Assembly (NCBI RefSeq): GCF_034059295.1
Contig: NZ_CP139141.1
Coordinates: 2,959,001 to 3,023,000 of the forward strand
DNA length: 64,000 nucleotides
Source: Pseudomonas sp. HR96
GTDB taxonomy: Bacteria; Pseudomonadota; Gammaproteobacteria; Pseudomonadales; Pseudomonadaceae
Direction: 5' to 3'
Shown here: in pieces, positions 16,729 through 25,697 of the stretch
Layout of the letters: the number at the start of each line of letters is the position of its first letter
Numbering within the stretch: the stretch's first letter is position 1
Notes under the pieces: model-generated
Told to the model about the DNA's origin: nothing
Seen by the model: only the letters and a program-made list of their open reading frames with translations
Database searches by the model: none
Translations under genes and position numbers: made by a program

Positions 16729-17541
16729 TCAATCCGGTGCAGTCCTGGATTCCAGGTCGATGTCCTCCGGCCACTTAACCTTGGGCGCCAGGCGTCGGGC
16801 GATATTCAAGGTGTCATCCTCGTTGTTCCAGTCGCGGGGCGGACGATCAAAGGCGGGGATGGCGTGTGGGCCCTGCTGCATGAACAGCTGGGCGATAGCC
16901 CAGTAGGATTCACCATCCTCCTGGCTGCCGGCAAACTTGAATCGATCCCTGGCAATATTGGTCCCGGGCTCACGGACAGCCAGCATGACGAACTCGATCT
17001 TGCCACCGCTTCCCATCGGGCCGTAGGCACTGCAGTACTCGGCGTGCAGGTCGTCCCAGTCGAAGACATCGACATGGACGCCCCATTCGGTGCGGCTGAA
17101 TAATCTGAAGGCGTTGCTGCGGAAGCGGTAGACATAGACTTTGCGGCGTACTCGATTGAAGCGGATGGGCTCGTCTCGAGGGCATTCGGTGTCGAGCCGC
17201 CAGCCCCAGATCGCGGTCCCAGTAGCAAGCAGTAATAAACAATGAACAAAAAGACTTATAGTCAGCCCCTCGAAACTTCGAGTGCAGAACAACAGAGCAT
17301 CGAATAAAAAAGCTCCTGCTACTGTCAAAAACACCATCATGACAATGGATATAATTGCTAAAGGTCCGCGAAAATTTAATGTACCTCGTGGTAATTCCAG
17401 ATAAATTTCGTCAAAATAATTAGGTGGGTTGGAAATGAATTCGGTAGAAAACACTTTGCCAGGTAGCTCGTTCGGCGCTGAGAGGTCTTTCTTCCAGCCC
17501 GGGTGCCGGGGATGTAATAGCGGTTGCTTTTTGATGCGCAT
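16729..17541 (-). CDS. Immunity-like two-TM membrane protein, paralog 4 (DUF6708-like)
   Basis: 270 residues, last of four tandem paralogs behind a T6SS effector candidate. It has an N-terminal segment with PGWKKDL and FISNPPNYFDEIYLELPR, two hydrophobic segments (roughly residues 58-85 and 92-118), then a cytoplasmic half starting GWRLDTECPRDEPIRFNR that is almost identical in all four copies. The resemblance to the DUF6708 family is from memory. The start is ATG 17541, which shares one base with the stop of the gene before it (TGATG), giving translational coupling; a TTG one codon upstream is less likely. The predicted role is protection against a membrane-acting effector, inferred from position and topology only. 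Confidence 0.75.
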   Translation of the reverse strand: MRIKKQPLLHPRHPGWKKDLSAPNELPGKVFSTEFISNPPNYFDEIYLELPRGTLNFRGPLAIISIVMMVFLTVAGAFLFDALLFCTRSFEGLTISLFVHCLLLLATGTAIWGWRLDTECPRDEPIRFNRVRRKVYVYRFRSNAFRLFSRTEWGVHVDVFDWDDLHAEYCSAYGPMGSGGKIEFVMLAVREPGTNIARDRFKFAGSQEDGESYWAIAQLFMQQGPHAIPAFDRPPRDWNNEDDTLNIARRLAPKVKWPEDIDLESRTAPD

Positions 17542-18353
17542 CAAGGTGCTGTCCTCGATTCAAAATCGATATCTTCCGGCCACTTCACCTTGGGCGCCAG
17601 GCGACGGGCGATATTCAAGGTGTCATCCTCGTTGTTCCAGTCGCGGGGCGGGCGGTCAAAGGCAGGGATGGCTTGTGGACCTTGCTGCATGAACAGCTGG
17701 GCGATGGTCCAGTAGGACTCGCCATCTTCCTGGCTGCCGGCAAACTTGAATCGATCCTTGGCGATATTAGTCCCGGGTTCGCGGACGGTCAGCATGACCA
17801 TCTCGATCTTGCCACCGGTTCCCATGGGGCCGTAGGCGCTGCAGTATTCGGCATGCAGATCGTCCCAGTCGAAGACATCGACCTGCACGCCCCATTCGGT
17901 ACGGCTGAATAATCTGAATGCGTTGCTGCGGAAGCGGTAGACGTAGACTTTGCGGCGTACTCGATTGAAGCGGATGGGCTCGTCTCGAGGGCATTCGGTG
18001 TCGAGCCGCCAACCCCAGATCGCGCTGCCGGCGGTGAGCAGTAATCCACTCAAAAACATAAGGTCGGCAATGAGGTATTCAAGGCTTGGGTAGTCTAATT
18101 CCAGCGTAAGAAAATATAATGCTGTTCCTAACACAAAAAGTATCATCAGGCCAATGGCGAGTATTGCTATGGGTCCGCGAACATTCAAAGTTTGGCGCGG
18201 TAGTTCCAAGTAAATTTGGTCGAAACAATTCGGCGGATTCGATATGTATCTTGTGGTCACCACTTCGACAGGTTTATCGTTTGGCGCGGCGAGGTCCTTT
18301 TTCCAGCCGGGAGCACGAGGGTGCAATAACGGCCTTGCTCCGTTAACTGTCAT
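17541..18353 (-). CDS. Immunity-like two-TM membrane protein, paralog 3 (DUF6708-like)
   Basis: 270 residues with the same plan: PGWKKDL, FDQIYLELPR, two membrane segments (IAILAIGLMILFVLGTALYF and a second ending LTAGSAIWGWRL), then the shared cytoplasmic half. Compared with paralogs 4 and 2 the membrane segments and their loop are clearly different in sequence, while the region from GWRLDTECPRDEP to the C-terminus differs at only a few residues (for example WGVQVDVF instead of WGVHVDVF). ATGA overlaps the end of paralog 2 by 4 nt. The local base composition falls in the membrane part and rises again in the conserved part. Confidence 0.75.
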   Translation of the reverse strand: MTVNGARPLLHPRAPGWKKDLAAPNDKPVEVVTTRYISNPPNCFDQIYLELPRQTLNVRGPIAILAIGLMILFVLGTALYFLTLELDYPSLEYLIADLMFLSGLLLTAGSAIWGWRLDTECPRDEPIRFNRVRRKVYVYRFRSNAFRLFSRTEWGVQVDVFDWDDLHAEYCSAYGPMGTGGKIEMVMLTVREPGTNIAKDRFKFAGSQEDGESYWTIAQLFMQQGPQAIPAFDRPPRDWNNEDDTLNIARRLAPKVKWPEDIDFESRTAP

Positions 18354-19159
18354 GGAGCCGTCCTTGATTCGATGTCGATATCCTCAGGCCACTTAACCTT
18401 GGGCGCCAGGCGTCGGGCGATATTCAAGGTGTCATCCTCGTTGTTCCAGTCGCGGGGCGGACGATCAAAGACGGGGATGGCTTGTGGGCCCTGCTGCATG
18501 AACAGCTGGGCGATGGCCCAGTAGGATTCACCATCCTCCTGGCTGCCGGCAAACTTGAATCGATCCCTGGCGATATTAGTCCCGGGTTCGCGGACGGCTA
18601 GCATGACGAGCTCGATTTTGCCACCGGTTCCCATGGGGCCGTAGGCACTGCAGTACTCGGCGTGCAGGTCGTCCCAGTCGAAGACATCGACATGGACGCC
18701 CCATTCGGTGCGGCTGAATAATCTGAAGGCGTTGCTTCGGAAGCGGTAGACATAGACTTTGCGGCGTACTCGATTGAAGCGGATGGGCTCGTCTCGAGGG
18801 CATTCGGTGTCGAGCCGCCAGCCCCAGATCGCGCTGCCGGCGCCGACTATCAGCAGACTCAGCATTATTAGATCTGCAATCAGAAATTCAAAGCTGTGAA
18901 TAGGGAGTGCCATGACGAAGAAAAACAGTGCCGCCGTCACGAGAGTTATCATCATCATGATTATCGATGAAATGGCTACAAAACCCCGGGAGTTCAGGGT
19001 CGCGCGCGGTAGTTCCAGGTAGATGTCGTCAAAGTAGTTGGGTGGGTTCGATATGAAGCATGTATAGAGTAACCTACCAGGTTCATCGTTTGGGCCGGAA
19101 AGATCTTTCTTCCAACCCGGGTGGCGGGGACGTAATAGTGGTGCCTTCATGCTCCTCAT
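18350..19159 (-). CDS. Immunity-like two-TM membrane protein, paralog 2 (DUF6708-like)
   Basis: 269 residues, same architecture. The membrane part (FVAISSIIMMMITLVTAALF and a second segment ending LIVGAGSAIWGW) is again distinct from its neighbours, whereas the cytoplasmic half matches them. Start ATG 19159 overlaps the stop of paralog 1 by one base (TAATG); an ATG three codons later is also possible. The near-identical DNA of the downstream halves across the four genes suggests recent duplication or ongoing gene conversion restricted to that half. Confidence 0.75.
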   Translation of the reverse strand: MRSMKAPLLRPRHPGWKKDLSGPNDEPGRLLYTCFISNPPNYFDDIYLELPRATLNSRGFVAISSIIMMMITLVTAALFFFVMALPIHSFEFLIADLIMLSLLIVGAGSAIWGWRLDTECPRDEPIRFNRVRRKVYVYRFRSNAFRLFSRTEWGVHVDVFDWDDLHAEYCSAYGPMGTGGKIELVMLAVREPGTNIARDRFKFAGSQEDGESYWAIAQLFMQQGPQAIPVFDRPPRDWNNEDDTLNIARRLAPKVKWPEDIDIESRTAP

Positions 19160-19965
19160 TATGGCGCCGTCCGCGATTCCAGATCGATATGCTCAGGCCA
19201 CTTCACCTTGGGCGCCAGGCGACGGGCGATATTCAGGGTGTCATCTTCGTTGTTCCAGTCGCGGGGCGGGCGATCAAAGGCGGGGATGGCGTGTGGGCCT
19301 TGCTGCATGAACAGCTGGGCGATGGCCCAGTAGGATTCGCCATCCTCCTGGCTGCCGGCAAGCTTGAATCGATCCTTGGCAATATTGGTCCCGGGCTCGC
19401 GGACGGCCAGCATGACCATCTCGATCTTGCCACCGGTTCCCATAGGGCCGTAGGCGCTGCAGTATTCAGCGTGCAGATCGTCCCAGTCGAAGACATCGAC
19501 ATGAACGCCCCATTCGGTGCGGCTGAACAACTTGAAGGAGTTGCTGCGGAAGCGGTATACATAAACTTTGCGACGCGCTCGGTTGAAGCGAATGGGTTCG
19601 TCTCTGGGGCATTCGGTGTCGAGTCGCCAGCCCCCAAGTGACCAGCCGACGCCCATCAACATTGAGCATAGAGCAAGGAAGCAGGGAATGAAGTCACCGA
19701 AATTTCTGATGTGGACAATGAGGACGTACATCACGAAGGCGGCCCCTAATATACAAGATATCAAGAGGATCATGGAAAGGATGGCTATGGGGCCGCGGAA
19801 ATTCAACGTTGCACGTGGAAGCTCCATGCAGTGTTCGTCAAAAAAATTGGGAGGATGGGATATGAATTTTGTAATAAGTAAGTTTGTAGGTGAGGAGTTT
19901 GGGCCAAGCAAATCTTTCTTCCAGCCAGGGCTGCGAGGGATCAATAATGGTTTTCTGGACGCCAT
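19159..19965 (-). CDS. Immunity-like two-TM membrane protein, paralog 1, effector-proximal (DUF6708-like)
   Basis: 268 residues and the first gene after the effector, 74 bp from its stop, so it is the best candidate for the cognate immunity protein. It is the most divergent copy: PGWKKDLLGPNSSP, FISHPPNFFDEHCMELPR, a membrane region with IAILSMILLISCILGAAFV, and GWSLGGWRLDTECPRDEP instead of IWGWRLDTECPRDEP. Small changes persist in the cytoplasmic half (RFNRARRKVYVYRFRSNSFKL). The DNA of its N-terminal third is markedly more A/T-rich than the surroundings. Confidence 0.78.
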   Translation of the reverse strand: MASRKPLLIPRSPGWKKDLLGPNSSPTNLLITKFISHPPNFFDEHCMELPRATLNFRGPIAILSMILLISCILGAAFVMYVLIVHIRNFGDFIPCFLALCSMLMGVGWSLGGWRLDTECPRDEPIRFNRARRKVYVYRFRSNSFKLFSRTEWGVHVDVFDWDDLHAEYCSAYGPMGTGGKIEMVMLAVREPGTNIAKDRFKLAGSQEDGESYWAIAQLFMQQGPHAIPAFDRPPRDWNNEDDTLNIARRLAPKVKWPEHIDLESRTAP

Positions 19966-20039
19966 GGGTACTTACCTTGGAACAACTGTAAGCGGCCACC
20001 CTACCCCATTGAACAAGGACGGAGGCCTTGGTAGTGAAA

Positions 20040-23000
20040 TCAGTTTGGCCAGCGAGATTGCGAAATTATCGCCGCGTAGCTATCGGCGTCACTTCTATCC
20101 GGCCAATATGTCAGCGTAATCGTCACTGCTTCGACCGCTGGTCTGCTTTTTGAGGGGAGCAACTCGATCGTGCCGCGAAAATCTTTCGTGCTAGGAGAAT
20201 GAGCGTCCTTAGTATTCAACGCTCGAATCGAAGCTATCTGTGATTTGGAGTTTAGATAATAATCGACATTCTTCGGAAAGTTCGCTTCAAGTCGTTGTAA
20301 CCACTCACTCGGTGGTGTTACTACGTCCAAAGCAAAAAATTGTTCCTGGAGAATTGGCTCTCCAGCGATGTATTCGCCGAGTGACTGATCACGCCCCCGA
20401 TGCAGCACAATGGTCCAACTATAGGCTGAGTGAGCCTCATCGAAGAATGGCAATCGAATCGCGTATTCCCAAGTGCGAGTTGCAGTCGGAGGGGCTGTAC
20501 GGACAAGCCCTCCAAGGTGAAGCATCCCGCTGTCGACAATCTTTGTCCGCCGGGTAATGTCTAGCGTCATACCAAGCGTTGCAGCGTTAAGCTCACCCAA
20601 TGCAATGGCGGCATCTTCAGCCTTGATCCAGTGAACCTTGGGGTTTTCATTGGCGATACCGAAAAAGCTACGTCTTGCCCAGGTTTCAAACACATCAGAT
20701 TCCCCAGCTCCTGCGGCTTTGAAAAGTGCGTACGCGACGATGCTGAAAACAATCGCAGCCCCTAATGGCCCTGCTAACACAGAGCTCAAGGACTTCGCAG
20801 CTGTTATCCCGAACCAAGCGCCCCATCCCGCACTGAATGCAGATGCGGCGTATAGAACGGAAGCAAACCTGTCACCTCGATTCCAGACTTGGTAGCTAGC
20901 TAAGGCTGCTTTCATCGCATCGAACACACCACCGACGGCTATGATCACCGCCCCAGCCCGCTGCAAATACAACCCGGCGTCCAAAGCAATTTTCACCCCA
21001 GGCCCCACTATCAACCCGGACTTCTGCACTCCTGTAGCACCACTCTTCAAAGCCAACCCCACCATCTCCACGCCACCGCCAAGCACCCCCAGCATGCTCC
21101 CCTGAAGCGCAATCAACGCTTCCGCCGACTTGTCCCCAACCGTCTCTTCCGCCGACTCAAGGCTCTTGCTCAGCGCATCGCCCATCAGATACATCGAGCC
21201 AATCGCTACCAGCAGCTCCGCGCTTGCAGCCACTCCGCGCAGCCCGGCAAAGCTGGTTCTGACCCAGCGGCTGGCCTGCCACGCCGGGACCTTGAAGTGG
21301 CTGATGCCCCTGACCACCTGCGGGTCCAGGGTGCCGAGGCCGACGGTCACCATGCTCAGCGCCGAATACGCGGCCACCGAGGAGTAGTCGCCCGACACGG
21401 GCTTGTCCTTGTCGCTGTTCATGGCCGCCATCAGGTCGTCCGCCGTGCCTTCGAACCACAGCGATACCTTGACCATCAGGTCGGCGAGCTTGGGGTCCAG
21501 GACCACCAGGCTGAGCACGCCGCCCTGGATCATCGGGCGAATCTTCGGCCGGGTGCCGGCCACCATCCGGTCGGCGCCGTTGGCAAATTTATGTTGCAGA
21601 CTGCGGACCACATCCGATTGCAGGGCGTAATACTCGCGAAGCTTCATCTGCACGTTCAGCTCGATCAGGCTGATGCGGTTGTACAGCAGCTGGCTGGCGG
21701 TATTGACCCGCGAGATGGCGAAGTTCACCCCAGGTCCGACAAGGTCCTTGAGGCGGGCCTGGGCGCCGTTGACGGCACCCAGCAGCTGGGCGATGGCTTC
21801 CTGCAGCGGCGCCTGCATCAGGCGTCTGCTTTCGTCGCTGGCGATGGTCCGGGTCAGCAGGTCGTACAGCCTGAGGCTGTCGTTCCAGGTGGTGGACTCG
21901 CTGAAACTGGGCAGCAGGGCCGCCAGCAAGGGCGAGTCGCGCCGCAGCAAGGCCTGATAGGCATGACTGTGCGGATCCTGCAGTAGGGTCTGCCATAGCT
22001 GTGCCGTGGCGCCGCCGGGGTTGTCGGGCGCCTCGCTGATGCCGCCGCGCAGGCACAGGGCCATGGTCTTGCTGTAGGCCTCGCCCGACTCTTCGTCGGC
22101 ACCGTCGTAGTCGTGGGTCATGGCGACTTGGAAGTCACGGGTCAGGAAGGCTTCGGCGTACAGCCTGCCGTAACGATCGATCTCCTGCTGGTAGGCCTGC
22201 AGGGTGGTTTCATGAGCCTGCTGGAAAGCGGCGCGTCGGGGTTCGTCGTAGCGTTGCTCCAGCCGCTGGTTGGCGTCCAGGGTGTGGCTGTCGACCACCC
22301 GCTGGCGCTCGATTTCGGGGCTGACGAACACCGGCGGGCCGTCGCCGCTCATGGGCTCGAACGACGGCACCCGGTGTTCGGCCCACTGCCGATGCATGGC
22401 CCGGATCGCCAGGAGGATCTGCGAAGTCTGCTGCTGGTAGGCCCGCTCCGGCTCTTCCAGCCATGCCTGCCGGGCATGCGCCCAGCTGGCACGCAGGCCG
22501 TTGTACTCCTGGACCAGGCCGATGGGGTCGTCGATGTCGATCATCAGCACGCCTTGCCGGCCATCCGCGCCCGGCGCCATGTTTTGCAGGTAGTTGCGCA
22601 GGGCCAGGCGCGAGCGACCGCGGCTGTGGAAGGCGTGCACGCTGTCGAAGCCGGGCACGAAAGCCTCGTATTCGTAGACTTTGTGGTGCACGAGCGGCTG
22701 CTCGGCGGTGAGGAAGTCGCCCAGTTTGCCGGGGTTCTGCTGGGCGGTGGTCAGGTCGAACATCTGCATGCGCTCGATGTTGTTCAGCGCCTTGTAGGAG
22801 TCGAGCACACTCCTGGGCCAGGGGTCGCTGGCGAAGGCCATGGAGACGGTCTGGTATTTGTCGGTGTCGATGTTGATGAAGGACGCCGGGATGTGGTGGT
22901 CGGCGTTGACGCAGGCCCAGGGCAGCAGGCGTGTGTTGGCGGCCGGGGGTTTGTAGGGGTTGAACTGGCGCAGGTAGCCGTCCGGGGTGACCTGATAGGC

Positions 23001-23234
23001 ATGCCAGACCTTGTCGTCCAGCAGCAGGTAGACGTAGCCGGCGCGCAGGGTGCGCAGGCCGAGCTTCATGTCGGTGAGCTCGGGTTTGGGGCGGTGGTAG
23101 GCGGTGTGGGCCTTGGGCACCAGCGCCGTGCGCACCAGCAGGATGGGCAGCCCCTTGCGCTCGCAGAGTCTGCAGTCGCCGTGGGAGAAGGCGTTTTCGG
23201 CGATGCGCACGGCCATTTGTTCCCTGAAGTTCAT
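20040..23234 (-). CDS. T6SS effector candidate, VasX N-terminal/BTH_I2691-type toxin
   Basis: A 1064-residue protein starting with the toxin VasX N-terminal region: a cysteine pair and motif in GDCRLCERKGLPILLVRTALVP (about residues 16-37) followed by LRTLRAGYVYLLLDD and WHAYQVTPDGYLRQFNP. A long helical middle leads to a hydrophobic zone (about residues 700-840) with several candidate membrane helices, for example GAVIIAVGGVFDAMKAAL and LGAAIVFSIVAYALFKAAG. A C-terminal region of about 220 residues of no recognised fold follows. In V. cholerae, VasX is a T6SS-delivered colicin-like membrane toxin; this assignment is by family resemblance. Start 23234 is used because family members start just before the Cys motif. 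No vgrG, PAAR or DUF4123 adaptor gene lies beside it, so it would be an orphan effector. The last ~1 kb is more A/T-rich than the rest. Confidence 0.82.
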   Translation of the reverse strand: MNFREQMAVRIAENAFSHGDCRLCERKGLPILLVRTALVPKAHTAYHRPKPELTDMKLGLRTLRAGYVYLLLDDKVWHAYQVTPDGYLRQFNPYKPPAANTRLLPWACVNADHHIPASFINIDTDKYQTVSMAFASDPWPRSVLDSYKALNNIERMQMFDLTTAQQNPGKLGDFLTAEQPLVHHKVYEYEAFVPGFDSVHAFHSRGRSRLALRNYLQNMAPGADGRQGVLMIDIDDPIGLVQEYNGLRASWAHARQAWLEEPERAYQQQTSQILLAIRAMHRQWAEHRVPSFEPMSGDGPPVFVSPEIERQRVVDSHTLDANQRLEQRYDEPRRAAFQQAHETTLQAYQQEIDRYGRLYAEAFLTRDFQVAMTHDYDGADEESGEAYSKTMALCLRGGISEAPDNPGGATAQLWQTLLQDPHSHAYQALLRRDSPLLAALLPSFSESTTWNDSLRLYDLLTRTIASDESRRLMQAPLQEAIAQLLGAVNGAQARLKDLVGPGVNFAISRVNTASQLLYNRISLIELNVQMKLREYYALQSDVVRSLQHKFANGADRMVAGTRPKIRPMIQGGVLSLVVLDPKLADLMVKVSLWFEGTADDLMAAMNSDKDKPVSGDYSSVAAYSALSMVTVGLGTLDPQVVRGISHFKVPAWQASRWVRTSFAGLRGVAASAELLVAIGSMYLMGDALSKSLESAEETVGDKSAEALIALQGSMLGVLGGGVEMVGLALKSGATGVQKSGLIVGPGVKIALDAGLYLQRAGAVIIAVGGVFDAMKAALASYQVWNRGDRFASVLYAASAFSAGWGAWFGITAAKSLSSVLAGPLGAAIVFSIVAYALFKAAGAGESDVFETWARRSFFGIANENPKVHWIKAEDAAIALGELNAATLGMTLDITRRTKIVDSGMLHLGGLVRTAPPTATRTWEYAIRLPFFDEAHSAYSWTIVLHRGRDQSLGEYIAGEPILQEQFFALDVVTPPSEWLQRLEANFPKNVDYYLNSKSQIASIRALNTKDAHSPSTKDFRGTIELLPSKSRPAVEAVTITLTYWPDRSDADSYAAIISQSRWPN

Positions 23235-23647
23235 TGGGCGGCTCCATGATCGAGCAGCAAATGAAGGCACGCTTCGTGTGCAGGGAGGGCGATCATGAGG
23301 GCTGATGCCGGATGGCGATTCATGACGCTTTACCTCGGTAGCACTGGAATCGTGCCACAGGGGCGTAGCGCAGTTGTGCTGGTCGTGCCATGGAATCCCG
23401 TCCATTCTTTTATTTTTGACGTCGGGAAAATGACATACCTGTAAATGGGTTCCAGCCGAAAATTGTAAGTAATTGAGAAAAGTACGTTAATTCAGGTAGA
23501 TAGTCGGCCACCCGGAATCAGAAGCTCGCGGCTTGCCCGCTGGGGCCCTTCTGGTGAATCACCCGCATAGCGGTCACAAATCAACCGCATTGCGGACACC
23601 CACCCATCAGCGCTACCCTGACACACCTTCCCCACCTGGCCATACCC
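23235..23647. other. 413-bp intergenic region between effector and efflux genes
   Basis: No credible gene. The part next to the effector still has an open frame without family resemblance. The stretch 23400-23500 is strikingly A/T-rich for this genome, as expected of an H-NS/MvaT-bound accessory promoter. The part next to the MFS gene has normal composition. Confidence 0.6.
23462..23490 (-). promoter_or_regulatory. Candidate sigma-70 promoter for the effector-immunity operon
   Basis: On the minus strand TTAACG (23490-23485) and TACAAT (23467-23462) are separated by exactly 17 bp inside the A/T-rich stretch upstream of the effector gene. The implied leader is about 220 nt. The -35 match is only partial, so this is a suggestion. 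Confidence 0.35.
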
Positions 23648-24871
23648 ATGCGACTCGACCCCCGCAGCAGTTCGTTCACGCTCTTCCTTGGGGTGCTCGC
23701 CGCCCTGCCGCCCGTGGCCACAGACATGGCGTTGCCGGCGCTGGCCGATATAGGCGCCAGCCTGCAGGCCAGGGCCGGGCTGGCCGGGTTGACCTTGAGC
23801 CTGTTCATGGCCGGGTTTGCCTTAAGCCCGTTCTTTTATGGGCCGCTTTCGGATCGCTATGGGCGTCGCCCGGTGTTGCTGGTCGGGTTGCTGCTTTTCG
23901 CCGTCAGCGGCGTGGCGGCGACGCTGGCGCCGAACATAGGCCTGCTGCTCGCCGCCCGGCTGGTACAGGGCATGGGGGCTGGGGTGGGCATGACGTTGGC
24001 GATGGCCATGGTCCGCGACCTGTTCCATGGCCGCGAAGCACAGGCGCGGTTGACCTTGATCACCATCGTGATCAATACCGCACCCATGCTGGCGCCGGCA
24101 GTGGGCGCCGAGGTCGCGGGTTGGCTGGGCTGGCGTGGCATCTATGCGGCCATTGCCCTGTGGGGGCTGGCGAGCCTGGCGGCGGCGTGGCTGTGGCTCG
24201 GCGAGACCGCCACCCTGCCCCAGGGTCCGCAGCCGCCGCTGCTGGGCGCTGTGCTGGCGGGCTATCGACGGGTGCTCGGCCATGGCAGCATCATTGCCCA
24301 CGTGTTGCTCAACGCTTGCGGGTTCGGCTGGATGTTCGCCTACGTCGCCGCCTCGCCCTGGTTGCTGATCGAGACCTTGCACGTGGCGCCGGGGTTGTAC
24401 GCGGTGCTGTTCGCCTGCACCGGCGGCGGCATCGTGCTGGGCGCCATGGGTGGCGGGCGTCTGGTCAAGGCCGGGGTAGCGCCGCGCAAGGTGCTGCTGG
24501 CGGCGGTGCTGCTGGCCCTGGCCAGCACCCTGGTGCTGCAGGCGCTGGCGGCCAGCGAGCACATCTCTGTCGCCCGCTGCATGCCGCTGCTGGTGCTGGC
24601 CACCGCCGCCTTCGGCATGACCGCGCCCACGGCAGCGGCCGGCGCATTGGCGCCGCTGCCAGAGCTGGCCGGAGTGGCTGGCGGGCTGCTGACCTCCTTG
24701 CAGATGCTGGCCGGAGCGGCCGCCAGTGCGCTGGTGGCCATGCTGTTTCCTCATCTGGGCGTACAGGCCATGAGCCTGACCATGGCTGGCTTCGCCATCG
24801 TCGGCGGCCTGCTGGTGCTGTGGATCTGGCTGGGCGATACCGCCAAACGCGCCGCTCGGCAAGCGGCCTAG
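23648..24871 (+). CDS. Bcr/CflA-family MFS multidrug efflux transporter
   Basis: A 407-residue 12-TM major facilitator. Placement in the Bcr/CflA (DHA1) group rests on the N-terminal VLAALPPVATDMALPALADIG, the loop 2-3 motif GPLSDRYGRRPVLLVG, and RLVQGMGAGVGMTLAMAMVRD at TM4-5. The family exports drugs such as bicyclomycin, chloramphenicol or sulfonamides, and some members export cysteine. Its stop overlaps the convergent IclR gene by 4 nt. No regulator lies upstream of it. Confidence 0.9.
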   Translation: MRLDPRSSSFTLFLGVLAALPPVATDMALPALADIGASLQARAGLAGLTLSLFMAGFALSPFFYGPLSDRYGRRPVLLVGLLLFAVSGVAATLAPNIGLLLAARLVQGMGAGVGMTLAMAMVRDLFHGREAQARLTLITIVINTAPMLAPAVGAEVAGWLGWRGIYAAIALWGLASLAAAWLWLGETATLPQGPQPPLLGAVLAGYRRVLGHGSIIAHVLLNACGFGWMFAYVAASPWLLIETLHVAPGLYAVLFACTGGGIVLGAMGGGRLVKAGVAPRKVLLAAVLLALASTLVLQALAASEHISVARCMPLLVLATAAFGMTAPTAAAGALAPLPELAGVAGGLLTSLQMLAGAAASALVAMLFPHLGVQAMSLTMAGFAIVGGLLVLWIWLGDTAKRAARQAA

Positions 24872-25677
24872 GCGCTGCCCGGCGAAGCCAGCCGCTGCAG
24901 GCACTGCTCGCGGCAGGCCAGCAGCGCCTCGCTGATGGCCGGCAGCACGGCATCGAAGCGAAACGCCGGCACCACCACGGAAATCGCGTAGGGCCGCAGG
25001 CCGGGCACGCTGATGCTGGTGGCGATGGCGCAGACCCCCGGGGCGTGCTCTTCGCGGTCGCTGGCGATGCCTGTGGCGCGCACCTGCTGCAGTTCGCGGG
25101 CCAGTGCGCTGCGCGAGGTCAGGGTGTGAGCGGTCAGAGCCTGGAGGCTGGCTGGCAACAAGCGCTCGACTTCCTGTGGCGCCTGGCAGGCCAGGATCGC
25201 CTTGCCGTTGGCCATGGCATGGGCGGCGAAGGGTCGGTCGAGCATCGGCACCACGCGCACTTCCTGATCGGACACGAAGCGCTGCACAAAGCGCATCTGC
25301 GCCCCTTCCAGCACCGACAGGTCGACCGTCTCGCGGGTTTGCTGGAACAGCGCCTCGAGCGGTTCGCGCAGCTGGCTGACGACGCTGTCGGCGACGCAGT
25401 CGCCCAGCTCCTTGAGCCCCCAGCCCAGGCGCACCCCGCCCTCGCCGGCTTCGAGCAGGCGCTCGGCGACCAACGCATCGACGATGCGCTGCACGGTGGA
25501 GCGCGGCAGCCCAGTGCGCCGGGCCAGCACGGCCAGGCTCAGGGTGTCGCCGCCCAGGCAGCGCAGCAGGTGGGCGGCGCGGGCGATGACCTGAATGCTG
25601 CTGTTGTCGCGGGTGGGCTTGGCGGTGTCTTGCGGCTGGTTCACGTCAGGCGGCTCTTGGCGCAAAGCGTCGATCAT
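24868..25677 (-). CDS. IclR-family transcriptional regulator
   Basis: A 269-residue IclR protein with an N-terminal winged helix (IQVIARAAHLLRCL, SLAVLARRTGLPRSTVQRIVDALVAERLL) and the C-terminal GAF-like effector domain (FVQRFVSDQEVRVV, FAAHAMANGKAILA, GIASDREEHAPGVCAIATSI). It lies 20 bp downstream of the EmrA-like gene on the same strand, so it is the third gene of the efflux operon and probably regulates it. Confidence 0.9.
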   Translation of the reverse strand: MIDALRQEPPDVNQPQDTAKPTRDNSSIQVIARAAHLLRCLGGDTLSLAVLARRTGLPRSTVQRIVDALVAERLLEAGEGGVRLGWGLKELGDCVADSVVSQLREPLEALFQQTRETVDLSVLEGAQMRFVQRFVSDQEVRVVPMLDRPFAAHAMANGKAILACQAPQEVERLLPASLQALTAHTLTSRSALARELQQVRATGIASDREEHAPGVCAIATSISVPGLRPYAISVVVPAFRFDAVLPAISEALLACREQCLQRLASPGSA

Positions 25678-25697
25678 AGCACCGCCAGAGGCCCAGG

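Noticed and set aside
20040..23405. Longer effector start at 23405
   Set aside because: The extra 57 residues have no resemblance to the family, and the VasX-type N-terminus begins right after ATG 23234.
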